Below, in pieces: positions 8,146 through 15,195 of a stretch of DNA of 18,027 nucleotides; position 1 is the first letter of the stretch, and every line of letters starts with the position of its first letter. The notes below the pieces were generated by a model. It was not told the origin of the DNA. It did no database searches and saw only the letters and a list, made by a program, of their open reading frames with translations. The stretch comes from Bacteroidales bacterium UBA5072 (GTDB lineage Bacteria > Bacteroidota > Bacteroidia > Bacteroidales > UBA10428): the NCBI GenBank assembly GCA_002415855.1, contig DIAS01000091.1, positions 1 through 18,027 on the forward strand, written 5' to 3'. The translations under genes were made by a program, and so were the position numbers.

Positions 8146-9135
8146 TCATAGCGATCCCCTCACAATCATCCTTGCAGGTATTACCTCATATACTTTCTCC
8201 CGGGTCCTGACAAACTCCGCCGCTTTTTGTCCCATGGCAGCAAAATCCGTAGAGATCACGGTAATGCCTTTTTCAATAATCTCATACATGGGCGTGTCGT
8301 TGTAGGCTATCAGCCCTATATCCTTTCCGATGACCAAGTTCTCTTTCCGGCAGCGCTTCACCATTTCTACAAGATCTTTCTGCTGGATGACGAGGTAGGC
8401 AGTATCGCTGTTCAGATTGACTTTCTTCAGGTCTTTAAGCACACTGGCATCAATCCTGTTGTCCTTTGAAAACTTCTTAAAGTATTTGACAAGTATTTTA
8501 GGATGTTCTGATTCATCGGGCAGGTAAAGGACAAACCGTTTGTATTTCCTGATCAGGCAGATATTTTCCGCGAGGCTGGTATATACCGATTTACCGAAAT
8601 CCTGACAAACATAAGCGTAATCAAACTTTTCAAAATCTCCGAGGTCAAGGATCAGGAGTCTGGCAGCATCTATCTTCCGCAGTGATTCATGCAGTAAATC
8701 GTTACTGAAATTCATGATTATATAATAGTTGTAGCGGCCAATGCTATCAGCGATCACTGTTTCAAACAGGTGTTCGTTATAAAAATGAAAGACCAGGTCA
8801 ACCTTATAGTTTTTGGGAAGTTCTTTTACAAAGGAATTGTACAAAATATCCTTAAACGGACTGTAGATGTCAAGCATCAGCAGCACCTTGTTCAGCATGC
8901 CGGCCACATGGTAACCCTTGGCGGGCGTTGAATCAACGACCCCGCGTTTCTTCAGTTCGCGGTAAGCCTTAAAAACAGTGTCGCGTGAAAGGTTGTGCTG
9001 CCTGCTGAGTTGGTTGACGGAAGGAAGTACCTGCCCTACAGTATATTTTCCCTGGTTAATGGCCTCACAAAGCGCATCAACCAGGTGTTTGACCTTGGTG
9101 GAGCTGTAGTTGTCCTGGATGTTGAGCGGGGTCAT
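8146..9135 (-). CDS. fucR: GntR-family fucose regulator (HTH plus LacI-like sensor domain)
   Basis: A predicted transcription factor controlling the fucose genes. The 329-residue product has an N-terminal winged helix of GntR type (about 14-78), with LPSVNQLSRQHNLSRDTVFKAYRELKKRG as its recognition region. From residue 83 on it resembles periplasmic-binding/LacI-type sugar sensors (VLLMLDIYSPF at the start, LIAYNDTPMYEIIEKGITVISTDFAAMGQKAAEF near the end). This architecture matches the FucR and AraR regulators of Bacteroides, in which fucR directly precedes fucI as it does here. In B. thetaiotaomicron FucR is a repressor relieved by L-fucose; the same is inferred here. It is first in the minus arm and divergent from kefF. 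A pentanucleotide repeat and a candidate promoter lie just upstream of its ATG. The effector is inferred from neighbours only. Confidence 0.88.
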   Translation of the reverse strand: MTPLNIQDNYSSTKVKHLVDALCEAINQGKYTVGQVLPSVNQLSRQHNLSRDTVFKAYRELKKRGVVDSTPAKGYHVAGMLNKVLLMLDIYSPFKDILYNSFVKELPKNYKVDLVFHFYNEHLFETVIADSIGRYNYYIIMNFSNDLLHESLRKIDAARLLILDLGDFEKFDYAYVCQDFGKSVYTSLAENICLIRKYKRFVLYLPDESEHPKILVKYFKKFSKDNRIDASVLKDLKKVNLNSDTAYLVIQQKDLVEMVKRCRKENLVIGKDIGLIAYNDTPMYEIIEKGITVISTDFAAMGQKAAEFVRTREKVYEVIPARMIVRGSL

Positions 9136-9144
9136 GACTAACTA

Positions 9145-9164
9145 TGCTGTGCTGTGCTGTGCTG
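9145..9164. repeat. Short tandem repeat (TGCTG)x4 in the fucR leader
   Basis: Four perfect copies of a 5-bp unit (CAGCA on the fucR strand) lie 10-29 bases before the fucR ATG and just after the candidate -7 box, so they span or follow the likely transcript start. Four copies is short for a contingency locus, but a gain or loss would move the start site or leader by five bases. Confidence 0.8.
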
Positions 9165-9167
9165 AAA

Positions 9168-9198
9168 CAAAATTAAAATATTTTTGCAATCTGACAAT
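9168..9198 (-). promoter_or_regulatory. Candidate Bacteroidota-type promoter of fucR
   Basis: On the minus strand TAATTTTG (9175 down to 9168) matches the TAnnTTTG -7 consensus exactly. ATTG (9198 down to 9195) sits 19 bases upstream as a 3-of-4 match to the TTTG -33 element. The spacing fits the known 19-21 base range. The predicted start would be close to 9162, giving a leader of about 25-30 bases to the fucR ATG. This A/T-rich region allows chance matches. Confidence 0.55.
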
Positions 9199-9205
9199 AT
9201 CCAGG

Positions 9206-9219
9206 TGCAAATATTTGCA
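9206..9219. promoter_or_regulatory. Perfect 14-bp palindrome, candidate operator
   Basis: TGCAAATATTTGCA is perfectly self-complementary. It sits just upstream of the candidate fucR -33 element and 83 bases before the kefF ATG. A related half site, TGCAAAAATATT on the minus strand, overlaps the promoter spacer. GntR proteins bind such palindromes as dimers, so autoregulation of fucR is a reasonable guess, but the binding protein is not shown by the sequence. Confidence 0.45.
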
Positions 9220-9302
9220 GTTTCCGGATATAATTCATCAGCTTTTCATTTTGAACTTTTAGAAAGTCTACATGTTCTAGTTGAATAAAACAACCATAGA
9301 AT

Positions 9303-9890
9303 ATGGCTAAAGTTCTGATTCTGTTTGCACATCCCCGATATGAAAATTCATTGGTCCAGCAGCATCTTTCCACCGTGGCGCAAAAGGTTTCGGGCGTCAC
9401 ATTCCATGATCTTTATGAGTTTTACCCCGATTTTGACGTTCAAATTAAATATGAACAGGATTTGCTGATCGGCCATGATATCATCATTCTTCAGCATCCT
9501 TTCTATTGGTACAGTTGCCCGCCTCTCCTGAAGCAATGGATTGATCTTGTTCTGGAACACGGTTGGGCATATGGAAGAGCAGGAAAAGCACTCGCCGGGA
9601 AAATAATGATGAATGCGGTCAGCACCGGGGGAAGCCAGGCAGCCTATCAACCTGATGGATTTAACCGGTTTACCATTGGTCAGTTCCTTGCTCCCTTTGA
9701 TCAAACGGCACGACTGTGCAATATGGCGTATTATCCTCCTTTTGTTGTACATGGAACTCATCGTGCTGCTACCCGGGATATTGAAAATGCCGGGGAAAGC
9801 TATCGGTTGCTCCTGGAGGGTATTGTTGCCGGTAAGTTCTCAGACGAAGCCATCCGAAATGTAACCTATCTGAATGAGCTAATCAATTGA
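9303..9890 (+). CDS. kefF: KefF-like NAD(P)H:quinone oxidoreductase, K+ antiporter subunit
   Basis: A cytoplasmic flavodoxin-fold oxidoreductase that in E. coli binds KefC and is needed for its full activity, and also reduces quinones and other electrophiles. The 195-residue product has the Rossmann start MAKVLILFAHPRYENS, whose AHPRYENS loop would hold the FMN/FAD phosphate, then LYEFYPDFDV, QHPFYWYSCPPLLKQWID (64-81), HGWAYG (86-91) and STGG (107-110). All of these occur at matching places in E. coli KefF (176 residues). The ATG at 9303 gives the expected N-terminus. The stop is four bases before the kefC ATG, the same gene order and tight coupling as in E. coli. Divergent from fucR across 167 bases. 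KefG or a stand-alone MdaB-like enzyme are alternatives, but the kefC partner makes the KefF/KefG role likely. Confidence 0.9.
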   Translation: MAKVLILFAHPRYENSLVQQHLSTVAQKVSGVTFHDLYEFYPDFDVQIKYEQDLLIGHDIIILQHPFYWYSCPPLLKQWIDLVLEHGWAYGRAGKALAGKIMMNAVSTGGSQAAYQPDGFNRFTIGQFLAPFDQTARLCNMAYYPPFVVHGTHRAATRDIENAGESYRLLLEGIVAGKFSDEAIRNVTYLNELIN

Positions 9891-9894
9891 AAAC

Positions 9895-11775
9895 ATGGAT
9901 CAGGTATTCTTTTCACATGCCCTGGTATATTTGGCCGCTGCTGTGCTGGTAGTCCCTTTTGCAAAAAGACTTGGAATGGGTTCCGTATTGGGCTATCTGA
10001 TTGCCGGTATCATCATTGGCCCTTATCTCCTTGGCTTTGTCGGTGCAGAAGGGGAGGACATCATGCACGTGGCCGAGTTTGGTGTGGTCATGATGCTTTT
10101 TCTGGTGGGCCTGGAACTGGAACCTTCGCGTTTATGGCGTTTGAGATCGTCCATTTTGGGACTCGGGGGACTTCAGGTGCTGGGAACTTCACTGCTTTTG
10201 GCTATACCTGGAGTACTGCTTGGCCTGTCCTGGAACGTAGCCCTTGCAATTGGTATGATCCTTTCGATGTCATCTACTGCCATAGTGCTGCAAACATTGG
10301 GTGAGAAAGGACTGATGCATTCTTCCGCCGGACAGAATTCATTCTCAGTTCTTTTGTTCCAGGATCTTGCAATAATTCCGATCCTGGCTGTATTACCTCT
10401 TCTTTCTTTTCATGGAGGGGGACAGGAAATGGAAGTGCCAGGTGAGACGGGATTGATTGATCATTTACCGGGCTGGGCTCAAACCCTTGCGGTTTTCGGC
10501 GCTGTTGTGGCGGTTATCTTCATCGGGACAACCTTGGTGCGTCCTCTGCTGCGCTATGTAGCCGGTACGCGTCTGCGTGAGTTATTTACCGCCGCCGCAC
10601 TTTTATTGGTTGTGGGTATTACAGCGCTGATGTATTCGGTTGGATTGAGTCCTGCACTTGGAACCTTCCTGGGAGGAGTGGTACTGGCCAACAGCGAGTA
10701 CCGGCATGAACTCGAAAGTGATATTGAGCCCTTCAAGGGTCTTCTGCTGGGATTGTTCTTTATTGCCGTAGGGGCTTCCGTCAATTTCGGCCTGATACTG
10801 GAAAACCCCTTTCTGGTTCTCTCCCTGGTAGCTTCCATCATGGTGCTTAAAACCATTGTCTTGTACGCTTTGGCCCGATTATTCCGCATGGGGACAGACC
10901 AGGGTCTGGTTTTTGCCGTCTCGCTTTCACAGGTGGGTGAGTTTGCCTTTGTGCTCCTTTCATTTGCACGGCAACAGAGGATACTGGATGAAAACCTGAC
11001 GGCCATGCTGATGGCCATAGTTGCACTCACCATGGCGTTGACGCCGTTGATGATTCTGCTGAACGAAAAGCTGATCATACCAAGAGTGGGAACTGAAGAA
11101 CTTGCCGAACAGATTGAGCCGGACCGTATAGATGAAAAAAATCCGGTGATCATTGCAGGTTTTGGCCGTTATGGTAACATTGTCGGCCGGTTCCTGAAGG
11201 CAAACGGTATCGGCACAACTGTTCTGGAAATAGACAGTGACCGGGTAGAACTGTTGCGTAAACTTGGACTTAAAGTGTATTACGGTGATGCTACCCGTGA
11301 GGAATTACTTAAATCAGCAGGTGCCGAGGCTGCCCAGCTCATCGTTATCGCACTTGACAGTCCTGAGAAATGCCTGGAACTCGTTGAAACCGTTAAAAAG
11401 CACTATCCGCACCTGCATGTTCTGGTGAGGGCACAGGATCGTTCTGATGCATATGAATTTATGGATGCCGGTGTTTTGTATGTGTATCGCGAAACTTTCG
11501 ATAGCTCACTTCGCATGGGAGTGGATGCCTTGAAAATACTGGGTCGCAGATCCTACCAGGCCCACCAGGCAATGAATATTTTCAGGCGACATGATAATAA
11601 GGCATTAAAACACCTGGCAACCTTGCGGGGAGATCGTAAGCAATATATCAATCATGCCCGGGAGAAGATCATGGAGTTGGAGAAATTTATCGAGGCAGAT
11701 TTGCAGGACAGGGCCCTTGACCATGATGCAGGCTGGGACGTGGAAAGTCTGAAAGAAGAATTTAGGGCCTCTTAG
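9895..11775 (+). CDS. kefC: Kef-type K+/H+ antiporter (CPA2) with RCK domain
   Basis: An inner-membrane K+/H+ antiporter that on activation loses K+ and acidifies the cytoplasm, protecting against electrophiles such as methylglyoxal. The 626-residue protein has a CPA2 transport domain (about 5-390) with FQDLAIIP (155-162, Asp157 in the transport site), the regulatory loop EYRHELESDIEPFKG (268-282) and SLSQVGEFAFVL (343-354). An RCK/TrkA-N domain (about 416-530) follows with GFGRYG (422-427) and YYGDATR, then a C-terminal KefC-like tail. In E. coli glutathione binds the RCK domain. By ungapped alignment from memory, Arg416 and Arg516 are kept as Arg425 and Arg532, but Asn551, Phe448 and Glu520 become Asp567, Leu457 and Asp536. 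The gating ligand may therefore differ. kefC and kefB cannot be separated with certainty. Confidence 0.92.
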   Translation: MDQVFFSHALVYLAAAVLVVPFAKRLGMGSVLGYLIAGIIIGPYLLGFVGAEGEDIMHVAEFGVVMMLFLVGLELEPSRLWRLRSSILGLGGLQVLGTSLLLAIPGVLLGLSWNVALAIGMILSMSSTAIVLQTLGEKGLMHSSAGQNSFSVLLFQDLAIIPILAVLPLLSFHGGGQEMEVPGETGLIDHLPGWAQTLAVFGAVVAVIFIGTTLVRPLLRYVAGTRLRELFTAAALLLVVGITALMYSVGLSPALGTFLGGVVLANSEYRHELESDIEPFKGLLLGLFFIAVGASVNFGLILENPFLVLSLVASIMVLKTIVLYALARLFRMGTDQGLVFAVSLSQVGEFAFVLLSFARQQRILDENLTAMLMAIVALTMALTPLMILLNEKLIIPRVGTEELAEQIEPDRIDEKNPVIIAGFGRYGNIVGRFLKANGIGTTVLEIDSDRVELLRKLGLKVYYGDATREELLKSAGAEAAQLIVIALDSPEKCLELVETVKKHYPHLHVLVRAQDRSDAYEFMDAGVLYVYRETFDSSLRMGVDALKILGRRSYQAHQAMNIFRRHDNKALKHLATLRGDRKQYINHAREKIMELEKFIEADLQDRALDHDAGWDVESLKEEFRAS

Positions 11776-11802
11776 ACTATCGTATTAATGACTTTTGATG
11801 GA

Positions 11803-14211
11803 CTATTCATATCTCAGATTATCCGCCGGATTCGTTCTGGCTACCTTCAGTACTTGCGCCGCAATGGTTAACCCGGCCACTACCAGCAGCAACAGCAGGG
11901 GTAGTACAAAAAGCCAGGGAGTGACAGCCATCTTGTTTGCATAGGAATTCAGCCAGGCATGAATCCCGGAAAGGCACAACACCAGGGAAACAAGAAAAGC
12001 CGTTATGATGAGCAACAGGAACTCACGGCCAAAAAGGAGCATAATTCTGGAGGTTCCTGCACCCATGATATTCCTTAGACTGATCTCCTTGGTACGCTGA
12101 ATCGTCATAAACGAGAACAAGCCATATATGCCGAGGGCAGTTACAAAAACGGCCAACGCCGAAAATATGCCAAATACCTTACCAACCAGCATATCTGCCT
12201 GATATTGCTTTTCGAAGTAATTGTCAAGAAAGAAATATTCAAAAGGATTTCCCGGGAAAAAGCGATCAAAGGTTCGTTGTATCAGGTCTACAGCTGATTT
12301 TGGTTCCCTGGCGTTGAGTTTGAAAGTGAACATGCCGCGAACTCCCCTTCCATAGGGTAACAACCTGTAGATATGCGGTTCAAATGCTGCTTTCGGTGAC
12401 TGCTGATGATAATCTTTCATCACGCCGATAACGGTGTAGATAACATCCCAGTAATTCACCTGTCGGCCAATCACTGAATCGGCATCTGCAAATCCCATCC
12501 ATTTTACGGCAGTTTCATTCAGGATCAGGGCCAGGGTATCAGCCGGGAATGCTGGCGAAAAATTCCGGCCGGCAATTATGGAGGTTTGGAACAATTCAAC
12601 AAAATCGAAATCGATACCGACAATCTGGTAGTTTTTGCTTTCATCAGAACCAACAGGAAAGATCCCTCCTGCATCCCAGTATACTTGTTGTCCCGGGACT
12701 TCCGTGACCACGCTCATCTGTCTGATCCCCGGATTCTTAAGGATTTCCTGTTTAAAGGTAAACAAGCTGCTGTTAAAGGCAGCTTCTCTCACCCTGGGAG
12801 CCCTTACCACAAGAACCTGATCAATGTTAAAACCCAGGTTCATATTCTTCATAAAAGAAATTTGCAGAAATATGGCAAGCGTGGCTGTGATCAGGCAGAG
12901 CGCCATGGTGAACTGAAATACAACCAGTACTTTGCGCAGATTCAATCCTTTGGGACTGTTCCCAAGTTTGCCCTTCAGAACCTCCATGGGCCTGAACGAT
13001 GACAACAATGCCACAGGATAGAAACCGGACAGTAAAACACCTGCAGCCAATAGAATTATAAGAACCGGCCAGAACCATTTTTGCTGCCCTATCTGGTAAT
13101 CAACTGGTGTTGCGGTTAATGATGAAAGAAGCGGCATTAACAGTTCGAGCATGATTATTGTCAAACCTATGGCCAGTAAGTTGATCAACACAACCTCGAG
13201 AAAAAACTGAACAATAAGTTGCGAACGGTTTGCGCCAAGCGCCTTTCGCAGTCCAACCTCCCTGGCTCTGGTCAGAGAACTGGCGGTTGACAGATTGATA
13301 TAGTTGACCCAGGCAATGGCAATGATCAGAACTGCAATTGCCAGCAACAGATTAACAGTGGTGCGGTCTCCGTTCACTTCAAATTCCTGCTGATAGTGTG
13401 AAGTAAGATGAATATCCGCAACCGGCTGCAATGGAAGCTTCATGGTGAGTTTGTATGACCTGAGGTCTTCTCCGAATTCCTTATCTGCGATTGCATCCAG
13501 TTTCTTCTGGAAATCGGCAATATTCACCCCTTCTTTAAACAATACATAAGTAAAAGCCCCGGAGTCTCCCCATGAATCATCAAAATCGGTTCCCAGTAAA
13601 TTGAGCAGGTTGGCCCATGGCAAAACAATATCAAATTTGATGTGAGAGTTTTCCGGTGAATCTTCGAAAATACCGGTGATCAGATATTCCGTCTTATTGT
13701 CAAGTTTGATTGATTTGCCCATCGGGTCCTCATCGCCAAAGTATTTTCTGGCTGTTGACTGCGAGATAAAAGCCGTATTGGGATTGAGGATTCCCTTAAC
13801 AGGATCGCCCGCAATAAATTTGAAATTAAAAAGCCGGAAGAATTCGGGTTCAGCATAAAACAACCGTTCCTCGATAAACCTGTTTTCATCCCTGGAGACC
13901 GATGCGGGATATCGGCATATACGTGCAACCAGTTCTACCTCGGGTAAGAGTTTCCTGATCCTCAACCCGACGGGAGGGCAGCAGGATGCAAAGCGGACCG
14001 ATTCACCGTCCTCGCTGTATCGCTCATACCGCAGCCGGTAAATACGGTCACTGTTAACATGGAATGTATCGTAACTTTTCTGGAAACTGACATAATGGAG
14101 TATCACCAGACAGGCGGTCATCCCAATGGAAAGTCCCAAAATATTGATGAATGAATATTGCCTGGTTTTCAATAAATTTCTGATGGCAATCAGAAGATAG
14201 TTTCTAAACAT
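11803..14211 (-). CDS. FtsX/MacB-type ABC transporter permease
   Basis: A large membrane protein of the two-module FtsX type abundant in Bacteroidota. The 802 residues hold a first transmembrane helix (about 20-42), a MacB-like periplasmic domain (about 50-275), three helices (about 286-308, 338-362, 380-404), a second set starting with a helix at about 428-450, another periplasmic domain, and three helices near 679-701, 730-751 and 765-787. AREVGLRKALGANRSQLIVQF follows helix 2 and a matching KEISLRNIMGAG segment follows helix 6, the paired FtsX signatures. The C-terminus TNPADNLRYE is typical. Such permeases work with a separate ATPase in export or envelope remodelling rather than sugar uptake. 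No ATPase or periplasmic adaptor gene is in the window, so it is an orphan here and its substrate is unknown. Convergent with kefC, 27 bases away. Confidence 0.9.
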   Translation of the reverse strand: MFRNYLLIAIRNLLKTRQYSFINILGLSIGMTACLVILHYVSFQKSYDTFHVNSDRIYRLRYERYSEDGESVRFASCCPPVGLRIRKLLPEVELVARICRYPASVSRDENRFIEERLFYAEPEFFRLFNFKFIAGDPVKGILNPNTAFISQSTARKYFGDEDPMGKSIKLDNKTEYLITGIFEDSPENSHIKFDIVLPWANLLNLLGTDFDDSWGDSGAFTYVLFKEGVNIADFQKKLDAIADKEFGEDLRSYKLTMKLPLQPVADIHLTSHYQQEFEVNGDRTTVNLLLAIAVLIIAIAWVNYINLSTASSLTRAREVGLRKALGANRSQLIVQFFLEVVLINLLAIGLTIIMLELLMPLLSSLTATPVDYQIGQQKWFWPVLIILLAAGVLLSGFYPVALLSSFRPMEVLKGKLGNSPKGLNLRKVLVVFQFTMALCLITATLAIFLQISFMKNMNLGFNIDQVLVVRAPRVREAAFNSSLFTFKQEILKNPGIRQMSVVTEVPGQQVYWDAGGIFPVGSDESKNYQIVGIDFDFVELFQTSIIAGRNFSPAFPADTLALILNETAVKWMGFADADSVIGRQVNYWDVIYTVIGVMKDYHQQSPKAAFEPHIYRLLPYGRGVRGMFTFKLNAREPKSAVDLIQRTFDRFFPGNPFEYFFLDNYFEKQYQADMLVGKVFGIFSALAVFVTALGIYGLFSFMTIQRTKEISLRNIMGAGTSRIMLLFGREFLLLIITAFLVSLVLCLSGIHAWLNSYANKMAVTPWLFVLPLLLLLVVAGLTIAAQVLKVARTNPADNLRYE

Positions 14212-14280
14212 CCGGGTAGGAATAACTTGCCGATTAAATTACAGAAAGCTTTTAAATTATGCAAGCCGGGTAGTGTTACC

Positions 14281-14297
14281 ATGCAAGGTATTTGCAT
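14281..14297. promoter_or_regulatory. Interrupted palindrome upstream of the ABC permease gene
   Basis: ATGCAA, five bases, TTGCAT forms an inverted repeat 70 bases before the permease ATG. Its TGCAA...TTGCA arms resemble the palindrome at 9206-9219 but with a five-base rather than four-base centre. It may be a protein-binding site or chance; nothing else in the sequence decides. Confidence 0.25.
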
Positions 14298-14426
14298 CCT
14301 GCTGCTCCGGCTAATCTATTCCCGGGAGTCGGGCGGCTCACCGTCCATATCATACAGCACACCCTTTATCACGCTGCAATCCATAGCTTTTACAGGAAGC
14401 AATTTCGGAAGGGTTTTCGACAGGAC

Positions 14427-14454
14427 AAAAAAAATCCCGCCTCATCGGCGGGAT
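14427..14454 (-). terminator. Rho-independent terminator of the small secreted-protein gene
   Basis: On the minus strand ATCCCGCC, a five-base loop and GGCGGGAT form a perfect 8-bp G+C-rich stem (14434-14454) followed by a run of eight T residues counting the last stem base. It begins 17 bases after the stop of the gene at 14472-14933 and lies 215 bases before the permease gene. It should separate the two transcripts. It is the only clear intrinsic terminator in the window. Confidence 0.92.
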
Positions 14455-14471
14455 CTGCTGACAGTATAGTA

Positions 14472-14933
14472 TTACCGGTACGACCATTTCAAGCCAAAAT
14501 ACTTCAATACATTGGGCATGGTTTTTTCGTCCAGTTTCAGGTACATATCCTCTCCCTGGTAAATATAGAATACATCATAGGATACCAAAGGATCATTGGA
14601 TTCCGGATCGAACTCCACATTTCTGTACAGACTGAGGTTTCCCCTTTTTTTCAGCAATTGCATAAAGGCTTCTTCAGCGGTTTGGCTGCCGTTTTTATGC
14701 AGCACTTTCTTGTCAAAGATAAATCCGTTCAAACAGTAGGATTCGAGCTCTTTGAGGGATACAACCAGTTTCTCCCCGTTTTGCAGGGTGATACGGGCAT
14801 TGCTGATACCAAAATGGATCTTTTCGCAATTGATTCTGTCCTTGCCGGTAACAACCCACGCTGTGGGCGGTACTGCTGCCAAACCGGCGAAACTGATCAT
14901 TGCTGCCGAAATAAGAACTACTAACTTTTTCAT
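14472..14933 (-). CDS. Small secreted protein of unknown function
   Basis: I do not recognise this family. The 153-residue product opens with a clear signal peptide (MKKLVVLISAAMISFAGLAA, probable cleavage before VPP). The exported part is about 130 residues with two cysteines (36 and 67), a segment ARITLQNGEKLVVSLKELESY suggesting a small beta-rich domain, and no lipobox. An export role outside the inner membrane is inferred. Unlike its neighbours it has a canonical Shine-Dalgarno sequence and its own strong terminator, so it appears to be a monocistronic, well-expressed unit between the permease and the endonuclease-like gene. The complementary strand has a long open frame (14292-14924), which I take as a shadow because it lacks a signal, a ribosome site and any family resemblance. 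Confidence 0.85.
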   Translation of the reverse strand: MKKLVVLISAAMISFAGLAAVPPTAWVVTGKDRINCEKIHFGISNARITLQNGEKLVVSLKELESYCLNGFIFDKKVLHKNGSQTAEEAFMQLLKKRGNLSLYRNVEFDPESNDPLVSYDVFYIYQGEDMYLKLDEKTMPNVLKYFGLKWSYR

Positions 14934-14941
14934 AATAAATA

Positions 14942-14947
14942 CCTCCT
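14942..14947 (-). promoter_or_regulatory. Canonical Shine-Dalgarno site (AGGAGG)
   Basis: AGGAGG on the minus strand lies eight bases before the ATG at 14931-14933, an ideal spacing. It fixes the start of the 153-residue secreted protein. It stands out because most genes here have A/T-rich leaders with no such site, as is usual in Bacteroidota. Confidence 0.85.
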
Positions 14948-15195
14948 GATTATTGTTTTAAGTGTTAAAAGACAAAGTTTTACCAATCATATTGTTTTAA
15001 TATGTTATGCATGAACCATGAAATTCAATGGATGGATTCGTATACGACTGATCCCACCTGAGACCAAAACCGGTTAAAACAATTGATCAACCTAACCAAT
15101 TATATGACCCCTGATCTATCACATTCCCTACCGGTTGATTGAAGTTTTTAAAACAGGCCCCAGACAAATGAGTTCCAGCGTTAAACACAATGCTG

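Noticed and set aside
9136..9302. A plus-strand promoter for kefF
   Set aside because: Only partial matches to TAnnTTTG (for example AATATTTG within the palindrome) with wrong -33 spacing; a promoter must exist but I cannot place it.
9348..9761. 137-codon minus-strand frame inside kefF
   Set aside because: Antisense to a strongly recognised gene, with no family features; an ordinary shadow frame.
14292..14924. 210-codon open frame on the plus strand, opposite the small secreted-protein gene
   Set aside because: It lies almost wholly antisense to a gene with signal peptide, SD site and terminator, has no ribosome site of its own and reads as low-complexity shadow protein.
14972..14979. AAACTTTG as a -7 box for the small secreted-protein gene
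   Set aside because: First base departs from TAnnTTTG and no TTTG-like -33 element is found at 19-21 bases upstream.
15040..15195. Small palindromes (AACCGGTT, TTGATCAA) and a repeated ACCGGTT in the gap after the endonuclease-like gene
   Set aside because: Eight-base palindromes are expected by chance, no stable hairpin with a T run is formed and no RNA family is recognised.
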